From: Brachyspira pilosicoli
Lineage (GTDB): Bacteria > Spirochaetota > Brachyspiria > Brachyspirales > Brachyspiraceae
Assembly (NCBI RefSeq): GCF_019402445.1
Contig: NZ_SRZM01000250.1
Coordinates: 1 to 11,988, forward strand
DNA: 11,988 nt
Direction: 5' to 3'
Part shown: positions 1 to 7,637 of the stretch, in pieces
Layout of the letters: each line of letters begins with the position of its first letter
Position numbering within the stretch: position 1 is the first letter of the stretch
Position numbers and translations under genes: made by a program
Notes under the pieces: generated by a model
Seen by the model: the letters and a program-made list of their open reading frames with translations, nothing else
Database searches by the model: none
Told to the model about the DNA's origin: nothing

Positions 1-636
1 AGCTATATCTTCAACATATATAAAATCTCTAGTCTGTTTTCCATTTCCAAATATATTTAAATCTTTGTTATTGATTGCATTATCCATAAATATTGAAATT
101 ACTCCAGCTTCTCCATGCGGTGTCTGTCTTGGTCCGTAAACATTTGAAAATCTGCAAATTATATAATTTAAATTTGATAATATTAAATATTTTTCCATAG
201 TAAGTTTAGATAAGCCATAATATGAAATAGGAACAGTATTATGCAATTCATCTATTGGAAGTTTTTTAGGAATGCCATATACAGCTGCACTTGAACTTGC
301 TATAATTTTTTTTATATTATATTTTTTTGATAGTTCTATTATATTAAGAGTTGCTATTATATTTTCATTAGCATCATTAATAGGGTTTCTTATAGAATTT
401 GGTACTGATACTTGTGCTGCTAAATGTATTATATATTCTATTTTATTATTATTAAATATAGCTTCTAGGTCATTATAATTTTTTATGTCTATATTATAGA
501 AAAGAGCTTTATTGTTTATATTTTCTTTTTTACCTGTAGATAAATTATCAGCGATAATAACTTTATAATTATTTTGTATTAATATATCTGCTATATGTGA
601 GCCTATAAATCCAGCTCCGCCTGTTATTAATATCAT
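1..636 (-). CDS. NAD-dependent nucleotide-sugar epimerase/dehydratase (GalE-like extended SDR), C-terminus cut by window edge
   Basis: The minus strand is open without a stop from the ATG at 634-636 to base 1, giving 212 residues of a protein normally about 310 long. The Rossmann NAD-binding motif GGAGFIG lies at residues 6-12. It is followed by an acidic Asp at 30, the HLAA motif at 71-74, the SSS segment at 114-116 and the catalytic YGLSK (Tyr140, Lys144). A 'RFSNVYGPRQ' stretch, typical of UDP-glucose 4-epimerase-like enzymes, comes next. These features place it in the extended short-chain dehydrogenase family acting on nucleotide sugars in the cytoplasm. The exact sugar cannot be read from the sequence. 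An AAAGAG ribosome site lies just upstream of the ATG. It is divergent from a glycosyltransferase, which suggests a shared role in cell-surface glycan synthesis (inference). Confidence 0.88.
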   Translation of the reverse strand, partial: MILITGGAGFIGSHIADILIQNNYKVIIADNLSTGKKENINNKALFYNIDIKNYNDLEAIFNNNKIEYIIHLAAQVSVPNSIRNPINDANENIIATLNIIELSKKYNIKKIIASSSAAVYGIPKKLPIDELHNTVPISYYGLSKLTMEKYLILSNLNYIICRFSNVYGPRQTPHGEAGVISIFMDNAINNKDLNIFGNGKQTRDFIYVEDIA

Positions 637-765
637 AATATACTCTTTAATAAAAAATTATATATTTAGTATGATATACTTTTTATATATATAAATCAAA
701 TTTTGTATATATTATTTTTATAATTAGTGTATAATTTAATTAATAAAATTATTAGGGTTATTTTT
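637..765. promoter_or_regulatory. Divergent intergenic region between epimerase and glycosyltransferase
   Basis: This 129-base, almost pure A/T gap must carry the promoters of both divergent genes. Perfect TATAAT boxes occur on the plus strand at 719-724 and 730-735, and on the minus strand at 657-662. None has a convincing -35 partner at 16-18 bases, so no exact promoter can be fixed. An AGGG ribosome site (754-757) serves the rightward gene. Confidence 0.3.
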
Positions 766-1872
766 ATGCCAAAAGTTTCTGTCGTTGTACCAATTTATAA
801 TGTGGAAAAATATGTAAAAAAATGTTTAGATAGTATTATTAACCAAACATTAAAAGATATAGAAATAATTTGTGTGAATGATTGTTCTCTTGATAATTCC
901 GAAAGTATTATTAAAGAATATGTAAATAAAGATAGTAGAGTAAAGCTTATTAGTCATAAAGAAAATCAGGGATTAGGATTTGCAAGAAATAGTGGTTTAT
1001 TAGAAAGTAATGGAGAGTATGTTTCTTTTATAGATTCTGATGATTTTGTATCTGATAATTTTATTGAAGAGTTATATAATACAGCTATTAAATATAATGC
1101 TGATATAGTTTTTACAAATAATATATATACCGTTAATGAAGCTAGTAACAATATAAAACCTTATTATCACAATAGAATAAAGATTTGGAAGAATAAATTT
1201 AAAAACTCTTATATTGAAGGTATTAGTAATTTTAATGTTAATACTGAAGAAAAAGAAAATACTCCAGAATATCCATTAGTTGTTGCTTGGAATAAATTGT
1301 ATAAGAAAAATTTTTTAACTGAACATAAATTGCTATATTCTAAATTCAGACTTGCTGAAGATGCAGATATGTTTTATAGATTTTTAGTACATAATCCACA
1401 AATGTGTTATAATAATAATGCTAAATATTATTATTTACAAAGAAGTACTTCTTTAATAGGAAATATTGCACATACAAAAAATATGCCTTTAGCAATATTA
1501 GAAGTATTTGAAAATATTTTTAATTACTATAAAGAAAATAAAAAAGAACTTTTAATAGATTGTAATTATCATAATTTCTTTTCTTTGCTTCACACTTTTA
1601 ATAATTATAAAGCAGAAAATAAAAATGAGTTTTATAAACTTTGTCATAATCTAATGAAAAAACTTGATGTTGAAATAGATAGAAAAAAACATGCCTTCTA
1701 TTCTTATAATGTTTATATAATGAAAACTTATGATGATTATAATGTTTATATAGACAAAATAGAATCTATAAAGAAAAAAGTGTTTTCTGTTGCTTGGTGG
1801 ATACCTTCTATTACGCTTAGAGAGAAGTACAAAAAATATGCTTTAGATAAAATTGCTAATAGCAAGTTTTAA
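766..1872 (+). CDS. Family 2 glycosyltransferase
   Basis: This 368-residue protein begins with the classic GT-A fold start: 'VSVVVPIYN' at residues 4-12, the 'VND' strand end with Asp39, and 'GLGFARN' at 69-75. The metal/nucleotide-sugar motif DSDD is at 90-93. The domain transfers a sugar from a nucleotide donor, usually in polysaccharide, LPS or glycoprotein assembly at the inner face of the membrane. The last 100 or so residues are Lys/Asn/Tyr-rich and not recognised, and no membrane segment is obvious. I start at the ATG at 766, because AGGG at 754-757 lies 8 bases upstream and the family consensus begins there. A GTG at 727 in the same frame would add 13 unrelated residues and has no ribosome site. 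The donor and acceptor are unknown. Confidence 0.9.
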   Translation: MPKVSVVVPIYNVEKYVKKCLDSIINQTLKDIEIICVNDCSLDNSESIIKEYVNKDSRVKLISHKENQGLGFARNSGLLESNGEYVSFIDSDDFVSDNFIEELYNTAIKYNADIVFTNNIYTVNEASNNIKPYYHNRIKIWKNKFKNSYIEGISNFNVNTEEKENTPEYPLVVAWNKLYKKNFLTEHKLLYSKFRLAEDADMFYRFLVHNPQMCYNNNAKYYYLQRSTSLIGNIAHTKNMPLAILEVFENIFNYYKENKKELLIDCNYHNFFSLLHTFNNYKAENKNEFYKLCHNLMKKLDVEIDRKKHAFYSYNVYIMKTYDDYNVYIDKIESIKKKVFSVAWWIPSITLREKYKKYALDKIANSKF

Positions 1873-2825
1873 ATATGAGTATATCCTGTGTATTTAAAAT
1901 TTACTGTTTTATTATTTTTATCTATAAACGAAACTCTATTATCTTCTTTTAATGATGTTATTTTACCTATTTTTATAAGATTATCTTTTTCTTCTATATT
2001 GTACTGAGTTGTAAATAACACAGCATAATCTTCTCCACCTGTAAGTATTGAGTTTAATACTTCTTTGTTGTTATTATCATTAAAAAATCTATTAACCTTA
2101 TGCCAATTAGAGTCTTCAAATACTTTAGCATACAAATTAGACTTTTCTGCTATATGAGATAAATCTTGTAATAGTCCATCACTAATATCTATAGATGAGT
2201 TTATTTTGTATTTTTTTATTATTTCTTGCCATTCATTAAAGAAAAGTTTTGGTCTTAAATGAGTTTTTACACTTTCATCATCATAACTATAGTTTCCAGA
2301 TAATAGTTTTTTTAATCCTAGGTCACTTTCACCAACAATGCCTAAAACATAAATATTGTCATTGTCTTTTGCTGTGCTTCTAAGTATTGCTTTATCTTTT
2401 TCTATTTCACCTATTAATGTTATAGATATAAAGAAATCATTATTTGAACTAGTGGTATCGCCTCCTGCAATTTCTATACTAAGAGGTTTGCATGCATCTA
2501 AAAAACCCTCATACCACTTCAATATATTTTCTTCTGTAATGTTTTTTGGTATAGATAATGATACAAACACACTTTTAGGAAAAGCACCCTTACATATAAT
2601 GTCACTAATATTAACTTGTGCCGATTTATAACCAACATCATAAAAAGAATAATATTTAAGGCTAAAATGTATATTTTCAACTAATATATCTGTTGTTACA
2701 AGAATATCTTTTTTATCGCTAAGATTTTTTAATACAGCACAGTCATCACCAATATTGATATTTGAAGTTTTATTAAAATTTTTTGATAGTTGTTTTATTT
2801 TTTCTATAAGTTCAAATTCTTTCAT
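1869..2825 (-). CDS. thiL: Thiamine-monophosphate kinase ThiL
   Basis: ThiL phosphorylates thiamine monophosphate with ATP to give thiamine pyrophosphate, the last step of cofactor synthesis, in the cytoplasm. The 318 residues match the family length and carry its signature motifs in order. These are GDDCAV at 26-31, TTDILVENIHF at 44-54, NISDI at 72-76, GGDTT at 121-125, DISDGLLQDL at 213-222 and GGEDY at 263-267, covering the acidic Mg/ATP-binding residues. The ATG follows the stop codon of the upstream HNH gene by only 6 bases, so it is probably translated by coupling from the restriction-modification transcript. Its 3' end overlaps the stop codon of the convergent glycosyltransferase by 4 bases. 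No other thiamine gene is present here. The protein looks intact and functional. Confidence 0.95.
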   Translation of the reverse strand: MKEFELIEKIKQLSKNFNKTSNINIGDDCAVLKNLSDKKDILVTTDILVENIHFSLKYYSFYDVGYKSAQVNISDIICKGAFPKSVFVSLSIPKNITEENILKWYEGFLDACKPLSIEIAGGDTTSSNNDFFISITLIGEIEKDKAILRSTAKDNDNIYVLGIVGESDLGLKKLLSGNYSYDDESVKTHLRPKLFFNEWQEIIKKYKINSSIDISDGLLQDLSHIAEKSNLYAKVFEDSNWHKVNRFFNDNNNKEVLNSILTGGEDYAVLFTTQYNIEEKDNLIKIGKITSLKEDNRVSFIDKNNKTVNFKYTGYTHI

Positions 2826-2831
2826 CTTTAC

Positions 2832-3404
2832 TCATTTACTTATTTCTTCATTAAATTTTTTAGGATCATACCAATAGCAACCTATACAAGAACCATTATA
2901 TTCTAAAGAACCTTTTAAAACAGATTTAGAATATCCAAGATTTTTAGCATCAAATCTTAATCCTGTATCCTTACAATTTTTACAATGCTGCCTTTTGGCA
3001 TTATTTGCTGCTTTTGATAAAGGCTGAAAATCTTCTAATTTTTGTGTATGTTTTGATATATTATCATATCTTCCATCTTTATGATCAACTTCTACTTCTC
3101 CTGTGTAAAGTACAACGCATCTTTGTTTTTTTATTATATCTTTAATTTTTTTATCTATTGTTCTATAAACAGGATTTTTCTTTCTACCTTCTAAAGCCAC
3201 TCCTACAATTTTACCTTTTTCTTTTACTCTTTTTATATTAAATTCTTTTCCCAAAGTTCCATCATCTCGGCACCAATCTCCTCCATTTCCCATTTGTAAT
3301 GATGCATATACCCCTATAAATTCATCAATATGTACTATTCTTGAAAAACCATCTTCATCTGGTTTAGCTAATTCCAAAAATAATTCTTTTTTTGTTTTCA
3401 ACAT
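2832..3404 (-). CDS. Small zinc-binding HNH protein, probable type II restriction endonuclease
   Basis: This 190-residue protein has an HNH (beta-beta-alpha-metal) type active site. EVDHKDGR at 105-112 supplies the likely general base His108, and Asn134/Asn135 lie in 'AANNAKRQ'. Two Cys pairs (141/144 and 173/176) probably hold a structural zinc. The N-terminal half, with 'GFSR' (19-22) and 'GNGGDWCRDDG' (39-49), is likely DNA-binding or structural. It follows a DNA methyltransferase and overlaps it by 41 bases, the usual arrangement of a restriction-modification pair, so I infer it cuts the sequence that the methylase protects. The start is supported by GAAAGGA (3414-3420) located 9 bases upstream within the methylase gene. 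The recognition sequence is unknown. A less likely alternative is a non-restriction HNH nuclease. Confidence 0.78.
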   Translation of the reverse strand: MLKTKKELFLELAKPDEDGFSRIVHIDEFIGVYASLQMGNGGDWCRDDGTLGKEFNIKRVKEKGKIVGVALEGRKKNPVYRTIDKKIKDIIKKQRCVVLYTGEVEVDHKDGRYDNISKHTQKLEDFQPLSKAANNAKRQHCKNCKDTGLRFDAKNLGYSKSVLKGSLEYNGSCIGCYWYDPKKFNEEISK

Positions 3405-4080
3405 AATTTTTTATCCTTTCTTCGGCATGTTTAAAATATGTTTGATCTTTTTCTATACCTATAAAATTTCTATCACAATTTAGAGAAGCTACACCTGTTG
3501 TACCGCTACCCATAAAAGGGTCTAATATTGTATCATTTATATTTGAATGTTTTATTATTAAATCTTCTATTAATTTTAAAGGTTTTTGTGTAGGGTGTAT
3601 TCTATTTTTTATATGTTCTATTGGATATTTATATATGCCATTATCATATTCTGAATTAAATGTAGGGTTATTCCCTTTAACACCATATATTGCTATCTCT
3701 CTGCTATTAGTTAAATAAGTTCTTTTACTATTTAAAGGAACAGGGTTGGTTTTCTCCCATATAATGAGCCTAATCATTCTAAATCCTGCTTTTTCCATAG
3801 CTTCTTTTAAAATGGTTATTTTCCATATATCGTAAAATATTATAGCAGACCCGCCTTTTTTTAAAGTATTAAAAAAAGTTTTGCATAAAACATCTAAATC
3901 TATTATTGCCTTGTCCCACTCTCCAAAATCCATACTTACAGCAAATCTTTTTACTCCTTTTTTTACATTCATAAACCCAGTGTCTTTAGATATAGTATAA
4001 GGAGGGTCTGTTAGAATTAAATCAATTTCATTGTTAATATCTTTTAAAATATTAAAACAGTCATCATTTATTAGTTTCAC
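3364..4080 (-). CDS. DNA methyltransferase, beta class (N6-adenine or N4-cytosine), of a type II restriction-modification pair
   Basis: The 238-residue protein carries the catalytic motif IV DPPY at residues 25-28 and the AdoMet-binding motif I region DPFMGSGTTG at 187-196, with IHPTQKP just before it. Catalytic motif first and AdoMet motif last defines the beta class of amino-methyltransferases. The target-recognition region lies between, where 'DFGEWD' and a Lys-rich loop are seen. It would transfer a methyl group from S-adenosylmethionine to an exocyclic amine in DNA, shielding host sites from the downstream nuclease. Translation starts at GTG (4078-4080), supported by AAGG (4088-4091) 7 bases upstream and by the family-like opening 'MKLINDDCF'. 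Only 25 bases separate it from tRNA-Thr, leaving little room for its own promoter. It overlaps the HNH gene by 41 bases. Specificity cannot be deduced here. Confidence 0.92.
   Translation of the reverse strand: MKLINDDCFNILKDINNEIDLILTDPPYTISKDTGFMNVKKGVKRFAVSMDFGEWDKAIIDLDVLCKTFFNTLKKGGSAIIFYDIWKITILKEAMEKAGFRMIRLIIWEKTNPVPLNSKRTYLTNSREIAIYGVKGNNPTFNSEYDNGIYKYPIEHIKNRIHPTQKPLKLIEDLIIKHSNINDTILDPFMGSGTTGVASLNCDRNFIGIEKDQTYFKHAEERIKNYVENKKRIIFGIS
3414..3420 (-). promoter_or_regulatory. Ribosome binding site of the HNH gene, inside the methylase gene
   Basis: GAAAGGA reads on the minus strand 9 bases before the ATG at 3404. It lies within the last codons of the methyltransferase, so the HNH protein has its own initiation site within the overlap. 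It is one of the better ribosome sites in the window. Confidence 0.65.
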
Positions 4081-4105
4081 AATACTACCTTATAAATATT
4101 AAAAA

Positions 4106-4178
<73 letters not shown>

Positions 4179-4188
4179 ATTTTTTATA

Positions 4189-4216
4189 ATTATAACAGTA
4201 TTATATGCTTTGTCAA
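4189..4216 (-). promoter_or_regulatory. Consensus promoter of tRNA-Thr (and probably of the downstream operon)
   Basis: On the minus strand a perfect -35 TTGACA (4211-4216) and a perfect -10 TATAAT (4189-4194) are separated by 16 bases. The -10 box ends 10 bases before the mature tRNA 5' end. This is the best sigma-70 type promoter in the window. It is the only obvious one ahead of the methylase, HNH and thiL genes. Confidence 0.85.
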
Positions 4217-4261
4217 TTTTGCTGAAACTTAGCGAATTAAACTAAATAATTTTTTAATATA

Positions 4262-4289
4262 TTGAAAAAAAATTAAATTCGTATAAAAT
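4262..4289 (+). promoter_or_regulatory. Possible gatB promoter
   Basis: TTGAAA (4262-4267) and TAAAAT (4284-4289) are spaced 16 bases apart on the plus strand, about 38 bases before the gatB start codon. In such A/T-rich DNA the match is only suggestive. This site and the divergent tRNA promoter share the gap of about 150 bases, in which nothing else is evident. Confidence 0.4.
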
Positions 4290-4326
4290 ATAACAAATAA
4301 TAATTTTAAAATTAGGATTAATAAAT

Positions 4327-5778
4327 ATGGAATATGAAGCAGTCATAGGATTAGAAGTGCATGTTCAGCTTAACACTAAAACAAAAGCATTCTGTTCATG
4401 CCCAAACACTTTCGGTGCTCCTGCAAACACTCTTACTTGTCCAAGATGTCAGGCTCACCCTGGTACTTTGCCTATAGTCAATAAAGAAATGGTGCATAAA
4501 ACTATTAAAGCAGGACTTGCTACTAACTGTACTATTCAAAAGAAAAGCAGATTCGCTAGAAAACATTATTTCTACCCAGATTTGCCTTCTTACTATCAGA
4601 TTACTCAAATGGACGAACCTATTTGTACTGAAGGTCATCTCGATATTACTGTACTTAATGAAGATGGTTCTTCTTACAATAAAAGTATAAGAATAAACAG
4701 AATACATATGGAAGAAGATGCTGGTAAACTTGTGCATGATGATACAGGAAGACCTTTAAGCTATGTAGACTTAAACCGTGCAGGTTGCTGTTTGATTGAA
4801 TGTGTAAGCGAGCCTGATATTTCTACAGGTGAAGAAGCTTATCAATATTTAACAGAGCTTAAAAAAATATTTAAATATATTGATGTTTCTGATTGTAATA
4901 TGGAAGAGGGTTCTTTAAGATGCGATGCTAACGTTTCTATACGTCCTAAAGGAAGCAAAGAACTTGGCACTAAAACTGAAGTAAAAAATATGAACAGTTT
5001 TAGAAATGTAAGACTTGCTATTGACTATGAGATTAAGCGTCAGATAAAAGCTCTTAACAATGGAGAGAAAATCTTACAAGAAACTAGACTTTATGATGCC
5101 AAAGAGAACACTACTAAAGGAATGCGTTCAAAAGAGGGTGCTGCAGATTATAGATATTTCCCAGACCCAGATATACCTCTTTTAGTTCTTAAAGATGAAG
5201 AAATTGAACAGGCTAAAAAAGAGCTTCCAGAACTTCCTCAGCAAAAACGCGAAAGACTTAAAAAAGATTATGATTTGCCAGATCAGGATATAGTTGTACT
5301 TACAGAAGATGCAGCATTGGCTGATTATTATGAGGCAGCAGTAAAAGCTTATCCTAAACAGCCTAAGAAAATAAGCAACTGGATAATGGTAGAAGTTAAT
5401 GCATACTTAAATAAAAAACTTCAAACTATAAAAGATTTCAAACCAAAACCAGAACATATTGCTGAAATATTTAAACTTATAGATGAAAATGTTATAAGCG
5501 GTAAAATAGCAAAAGAGATTTTTGAGGATATGTGTGAAACAGGAGAGGCTCCTTCCGCTATAGTTGAGAAAAAAGGTATCAAACAAGTTAGTGATACTGG
5601 TGAGCTTGAAGCAATCATAAGAAAAGTTTTAGAAGAAAATCCTAAATCAGTAGCAGACTTCAAAGCAGGTAAAGAAAAATCATTCGGATTCTTAGTAGGT
5701 CAAACAATGAAGGCCACTAAAGGTCAAGGTAACCCTAAACTTGTTAATGAAGTATTAAGAAAAATTTTAAGCGAATAA
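4327..5778 (+). CDS. gatB: Aspartyl/glutamyl-tRNA amidotransferase subunit B
   Basis: GatB is the kinase/tRNA-binding subunit of GatCAB. This enzyme converts misacylated Glu-tRNA(Gln) and/or Asp-tRNA(Asn) to the amide form using ATP and ammonia supplied by GatA. The 483 residues match family length. The N-terminal cradle domain starts 'YEAVIGLEVHVQL' (3-15) and has a zinc site of Cys23, Cys25, Cys38 and Cys41. The 'HMEEDAGK' and 'DLNRAG' motifs follow, and the C-terminal YqeY-like tail carries the conserved 'GFLVGQTMKATKGQGNP' stretch. AGGA (4314-4317) lies 9 bases before the ATG. C-ending codons are more common here than in neighbouring genes, consistent with high expression. gatA and gatC are not adjacent, unlike in many bacteria, so the complex is encoded at scattered loci. 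A rho-independent terminator follows. Confidence 0.98.
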   Translation: MEYEAVIGLEVHVQLNTKTKAFCSCPNTFGAPANTLTCPRCQAHPGTLPIVNKEMVHKTIKAGLATNCTIQKKSRFARKHYFYPDLPSYYQITQMDEPICTEGHLDITVLNEDGSSYNKSIRINRIHMEEDAGKLVHDDTGRPLSYVDLNRAGCCLIECVSEPDISTGEEAYQYLTELKKIFKYIDVSDCNMEEGSLRCDANVSIRPKGSKELGTKTEVKNMNSFRNVRLAIDYEIKRQIKALNNGEKILQETRLYDAKENTTKGMRSKEGAADYRYFPDPDIPLLVLKDEEIEQAKKELPELPQQKRERLKKDYDLPDQDIVVLTEDAALADYYEAAVKAYPKQPKKISNWIMVEVNAYLNKKLQTIKDFKPKPEHIAEIFKLIDENVISGKIAKEIFEDMCETGEAPSAIVEKKGIKQVSDTGELEAIIRKVLEENPKSVADFKAGKEKSFGFLVGQTMKATKGQGNPKLVNEVLRKILSE

Positions 5779-5801
5779 TTGAAACTATATTAAATAGAAA
5801 T

Positions 5802-5841
5802 AAGCCTAGCTATTAAATAATAGTTAGGCTTTATATTTTTT
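5802..5841 (+). terminator. Rho-independent terminator after gatB
   Basis: A 13-base stem (5802-5814 with 5819-5831) contains one G-U pair and encloses the 4-base loop AAAT. A T-rich tail ending in six T (5836-5841) follows. The stem starts 23 bases after the gatB stop. The tail runs directly into the ribosome site of the next gene, so the hairpin also forms that gene's leader. Confidence 0.88.
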
Positions 5842-5851
5842 GGTGGTTATT

Positions 5852-7573
5852 ATGAATAATAATATGATAAAAAGTGTAACACATCTAAGTTTGATTGAAT
5901 TATTATCAAGTAATTCTAATAATAATTTTTACTATTCTATACCTTTATATCAAAGGGACTACTCTTGGAAAAAAGATAATATAAGCGAATTTATAAATGA
6001 TATATTTGAAGCATATGATGCATATATAAATGGGTATAATAATAATTATTTTTTTGGTTCGATAATAACTGTAGTAGATGAGAAAGATAATAATAAGCAT
6101 AATGTAATAGATGGTCAGCAAAGGTTAACGACATTTATTTTATTTTTAAAAGTGATACAGAAAGATTTTAATAAAAACTGTTTTTCTAATATTACTAATT
6201 ATACAGAAGATGAGCGGGAAATTATTTCAGAATTAAACATATTTTTAAAAAACTGCTTATGGGCAAAGAAAAAAGAAATATCTAAAATTATGTCTGAGAA
6301 ATCAAATGATTCATCTTATATAGTTGATTTGCTTTCAGATGAAGATTTAAATAAAATAGATGATAAAATTTTAATATATAAAAATTATAATTTATTAAAA
6401 GAATTTTATGATGATTTAAAAAAAGAGTATTCTGCTAATTTTGATATTATAAAATTTATAAATTTTGTTTTATCAAATATAGAATTTGTAAAAGTTGAAA
6501 CTTCATCTAGGAGCAGTGCTTTAAAAATATTTTCTGTTTTAAATACAAGAGGTCTTGAGTTAAATTCTACAGATATTATTAAAGCAGAAATGATGTACGA
6601 TTTGAATATTAACAGACATAAAGATTTTGAATCTAAATGGAAACTTTTAGAACAAAAATCATCTGAATTAAATACATCATTGGAGTCTTTATTTAAATAT
6701 TACATCACTATGTACAAACCTGATAGTATTAAAGGTACAAGCGATGAAAATATTAGAGAATTATGGAGAAATAGAGATAAATGGGGTGCTATAATAGAAT
6801 TTGAGAATTTTATATCTTCTTATGAGTATATTATGAATATGAGAAATGCTTATATTTGGTGCTTGAGACATTTGTTAATAATGGGTAAAAATGCATATAC
6901 TTGGATTCCTTTACTTATAACTATGAAGTTTAAAAAATATAGTGATGATGATATTATGTATATTGCTAAATTTTTAGTTAAATGGCATTGGCTGCATCTA
7001 GTAAATGGTTATACAATAGAAAAAATAAAATCTTTTAATTTTTCTATTTTAAGAGTTATAAAAAGTGATAATAATTCTATAGATGAAATTATAAAATTAG
7101 AGCCAAGAGTTATTACGCATGATGGTAAAACTTTAGAAATATTATCTAAAGGAGTTTGTAATACTTTAAGAATATCTAATTTTTATAATTTAAAATGGGG
7201 GCGTGCATTATTGTATTTTTTATTTAATAAACCGTTATTAGAAACTTTAGAAAATACTATAGATATAGCTTTTACACCTCTTAAATCCACAATAGAGCAT
7301 ATATACCCTCAAAATCCAAAAGAGGACGAGTGGATAAATTGCTCAGAAGATTTTAAACATAAATTAGGAAATTTAACATTACTTGATAAAAGATCTAACA
7401 TACAGGCAAGTAATGATATAGATAAAAAAATTAAAATATATAATAACAAATTATTTATGTATACACCTGAACTTTCAAAAGAAAATCTATGGTCAGATGA
7501 GAAAATAGCGTTAAGAACTGAAGAGTTAATAAAAGATTTTTGTGAATATATAGATATTAATTATTATAATTAA
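5852..7573 (+). CDS. DUF262/DUF1524 protein, GmrSD-like candidate type IV restriction enzyme
   Basis: This 573-residue protein joins two domains. The N-terminal DUF262 (ParB/sulfiredoxin-like) domain shows 'IPLYQRDYSW' at 30-39, 'FFGSI' at 67-71 and the nucleotide-handling motif DGQQRLTT at 87-94. The C-terminal DUF1524 HNH nuclease domain shows HIYP at 483-486, GNLTLL at 506-511 and 'SN' at 515-516. The same pair makes up GmrS and GmrD, which form a nucleotide-dependent enzyme cutting phage DNA with glucosylated hydroxymethylcytosine; here they are fused, as in several homologues. All visible key motifs are intact. I start at the ATG at 5852, preceded by GGTGG (5842-5846); an in-frame TTG at 5840 lies in the terminator tail. 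No separate promoter is evident. The substrate is inferred from the family; a related defence protein with another trigger is possible. Confidence 0.88.
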   Translation: MNNNMIKSVTHLSLIELLSSNSNNNFYYSIPLYQRDYSWKKDNISEFINDIFEAYDAYINGYNNNYFFGSIITVVDEKDNNKHNVIDGQQRLTTFILFLKVIQKDFNKNCFSNITNYTEDEREIISELNIFLKNCLWAKKKEISKIMSEKSNDSSYIVDLLSDEDLNKIDDKILIYKNYNLLKEFYDDLKKEYSANFDIIKFINFVLSNIEFVKVETSSRSSALKIFSVLNTRGLELNSTDIIKAEMMYDLNINRHKDFESKWKLLEQKSSELNTSLESLFKYYITMYKPDSIKGTSDENIRELWRNRDKWGAIIEFENFISSYEYIMNMRNAYIWCLRHLLIMGKNAYTWIPLLITMKFKKYSDDDIMYIAKFLVKWHWLHLVNGYTIEKIKSFNFSILRVIKSDNNSIDEIIKLEPRVITHDGKTLEILSKGVCNTLRISNFYNLKWGRALLYFLFNKPLLETLENTIDIAFTPLKSTIEHIYPQNPKEDEWINCSEDFKHKLGNLTLLDKRSNIQASNDIDKKIKIYNNKLFMYTPELSKENLWSDEKIALRTEELIKDFCEYIDINYYN

Positions 7574-7578
7574 GAAAT

Positions 7579-7607
7579 TTGAAAATATACTTATAATTTA
7601 CTATATT
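7579..7607 (+). promoter_or_regulatory. Possible promoter of adenine deaminase
   Basis: TTGAAA (7579-7584) and TATATT (7602-7607) are separated by 17 bases and would give a leader of about 25 bases before the start codon. The gap from the preceding gene is only 64 bases, too small for a purine riboswitch, and no aptamer-like structure is seen. Confidence 0.42.
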
Positions 7608-7637
7608 TAAAATATATATTAATTATAAGGACGATTA

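Noticed and set aside
272..478. Short plus-strand hydrophobic reading frame
   Set aside because: It lies antisense to the well-supported epimerase gene; its hydrophobic look comes from the complement of A-rich codons.
2356..2631. Plus-strand reading frame of 91 codons
   Set aside because: It is antisense within thiL, whose motifs are intact. There is no ribosome site and no recognisable domain.
4396..4737. Minus-strand reading frame of 113 codons (and a similar one at 5421-5663)
   Set aside because: Both are antisense to gatB, a clear full-length gene; the longer open stretches follow from its codon use.
7574..7637. Purine riboswitch before adenine deaminase
   Set aside because: The 64-base gap is too short, and no aptamer-like paired elements or conserved loops are visible.
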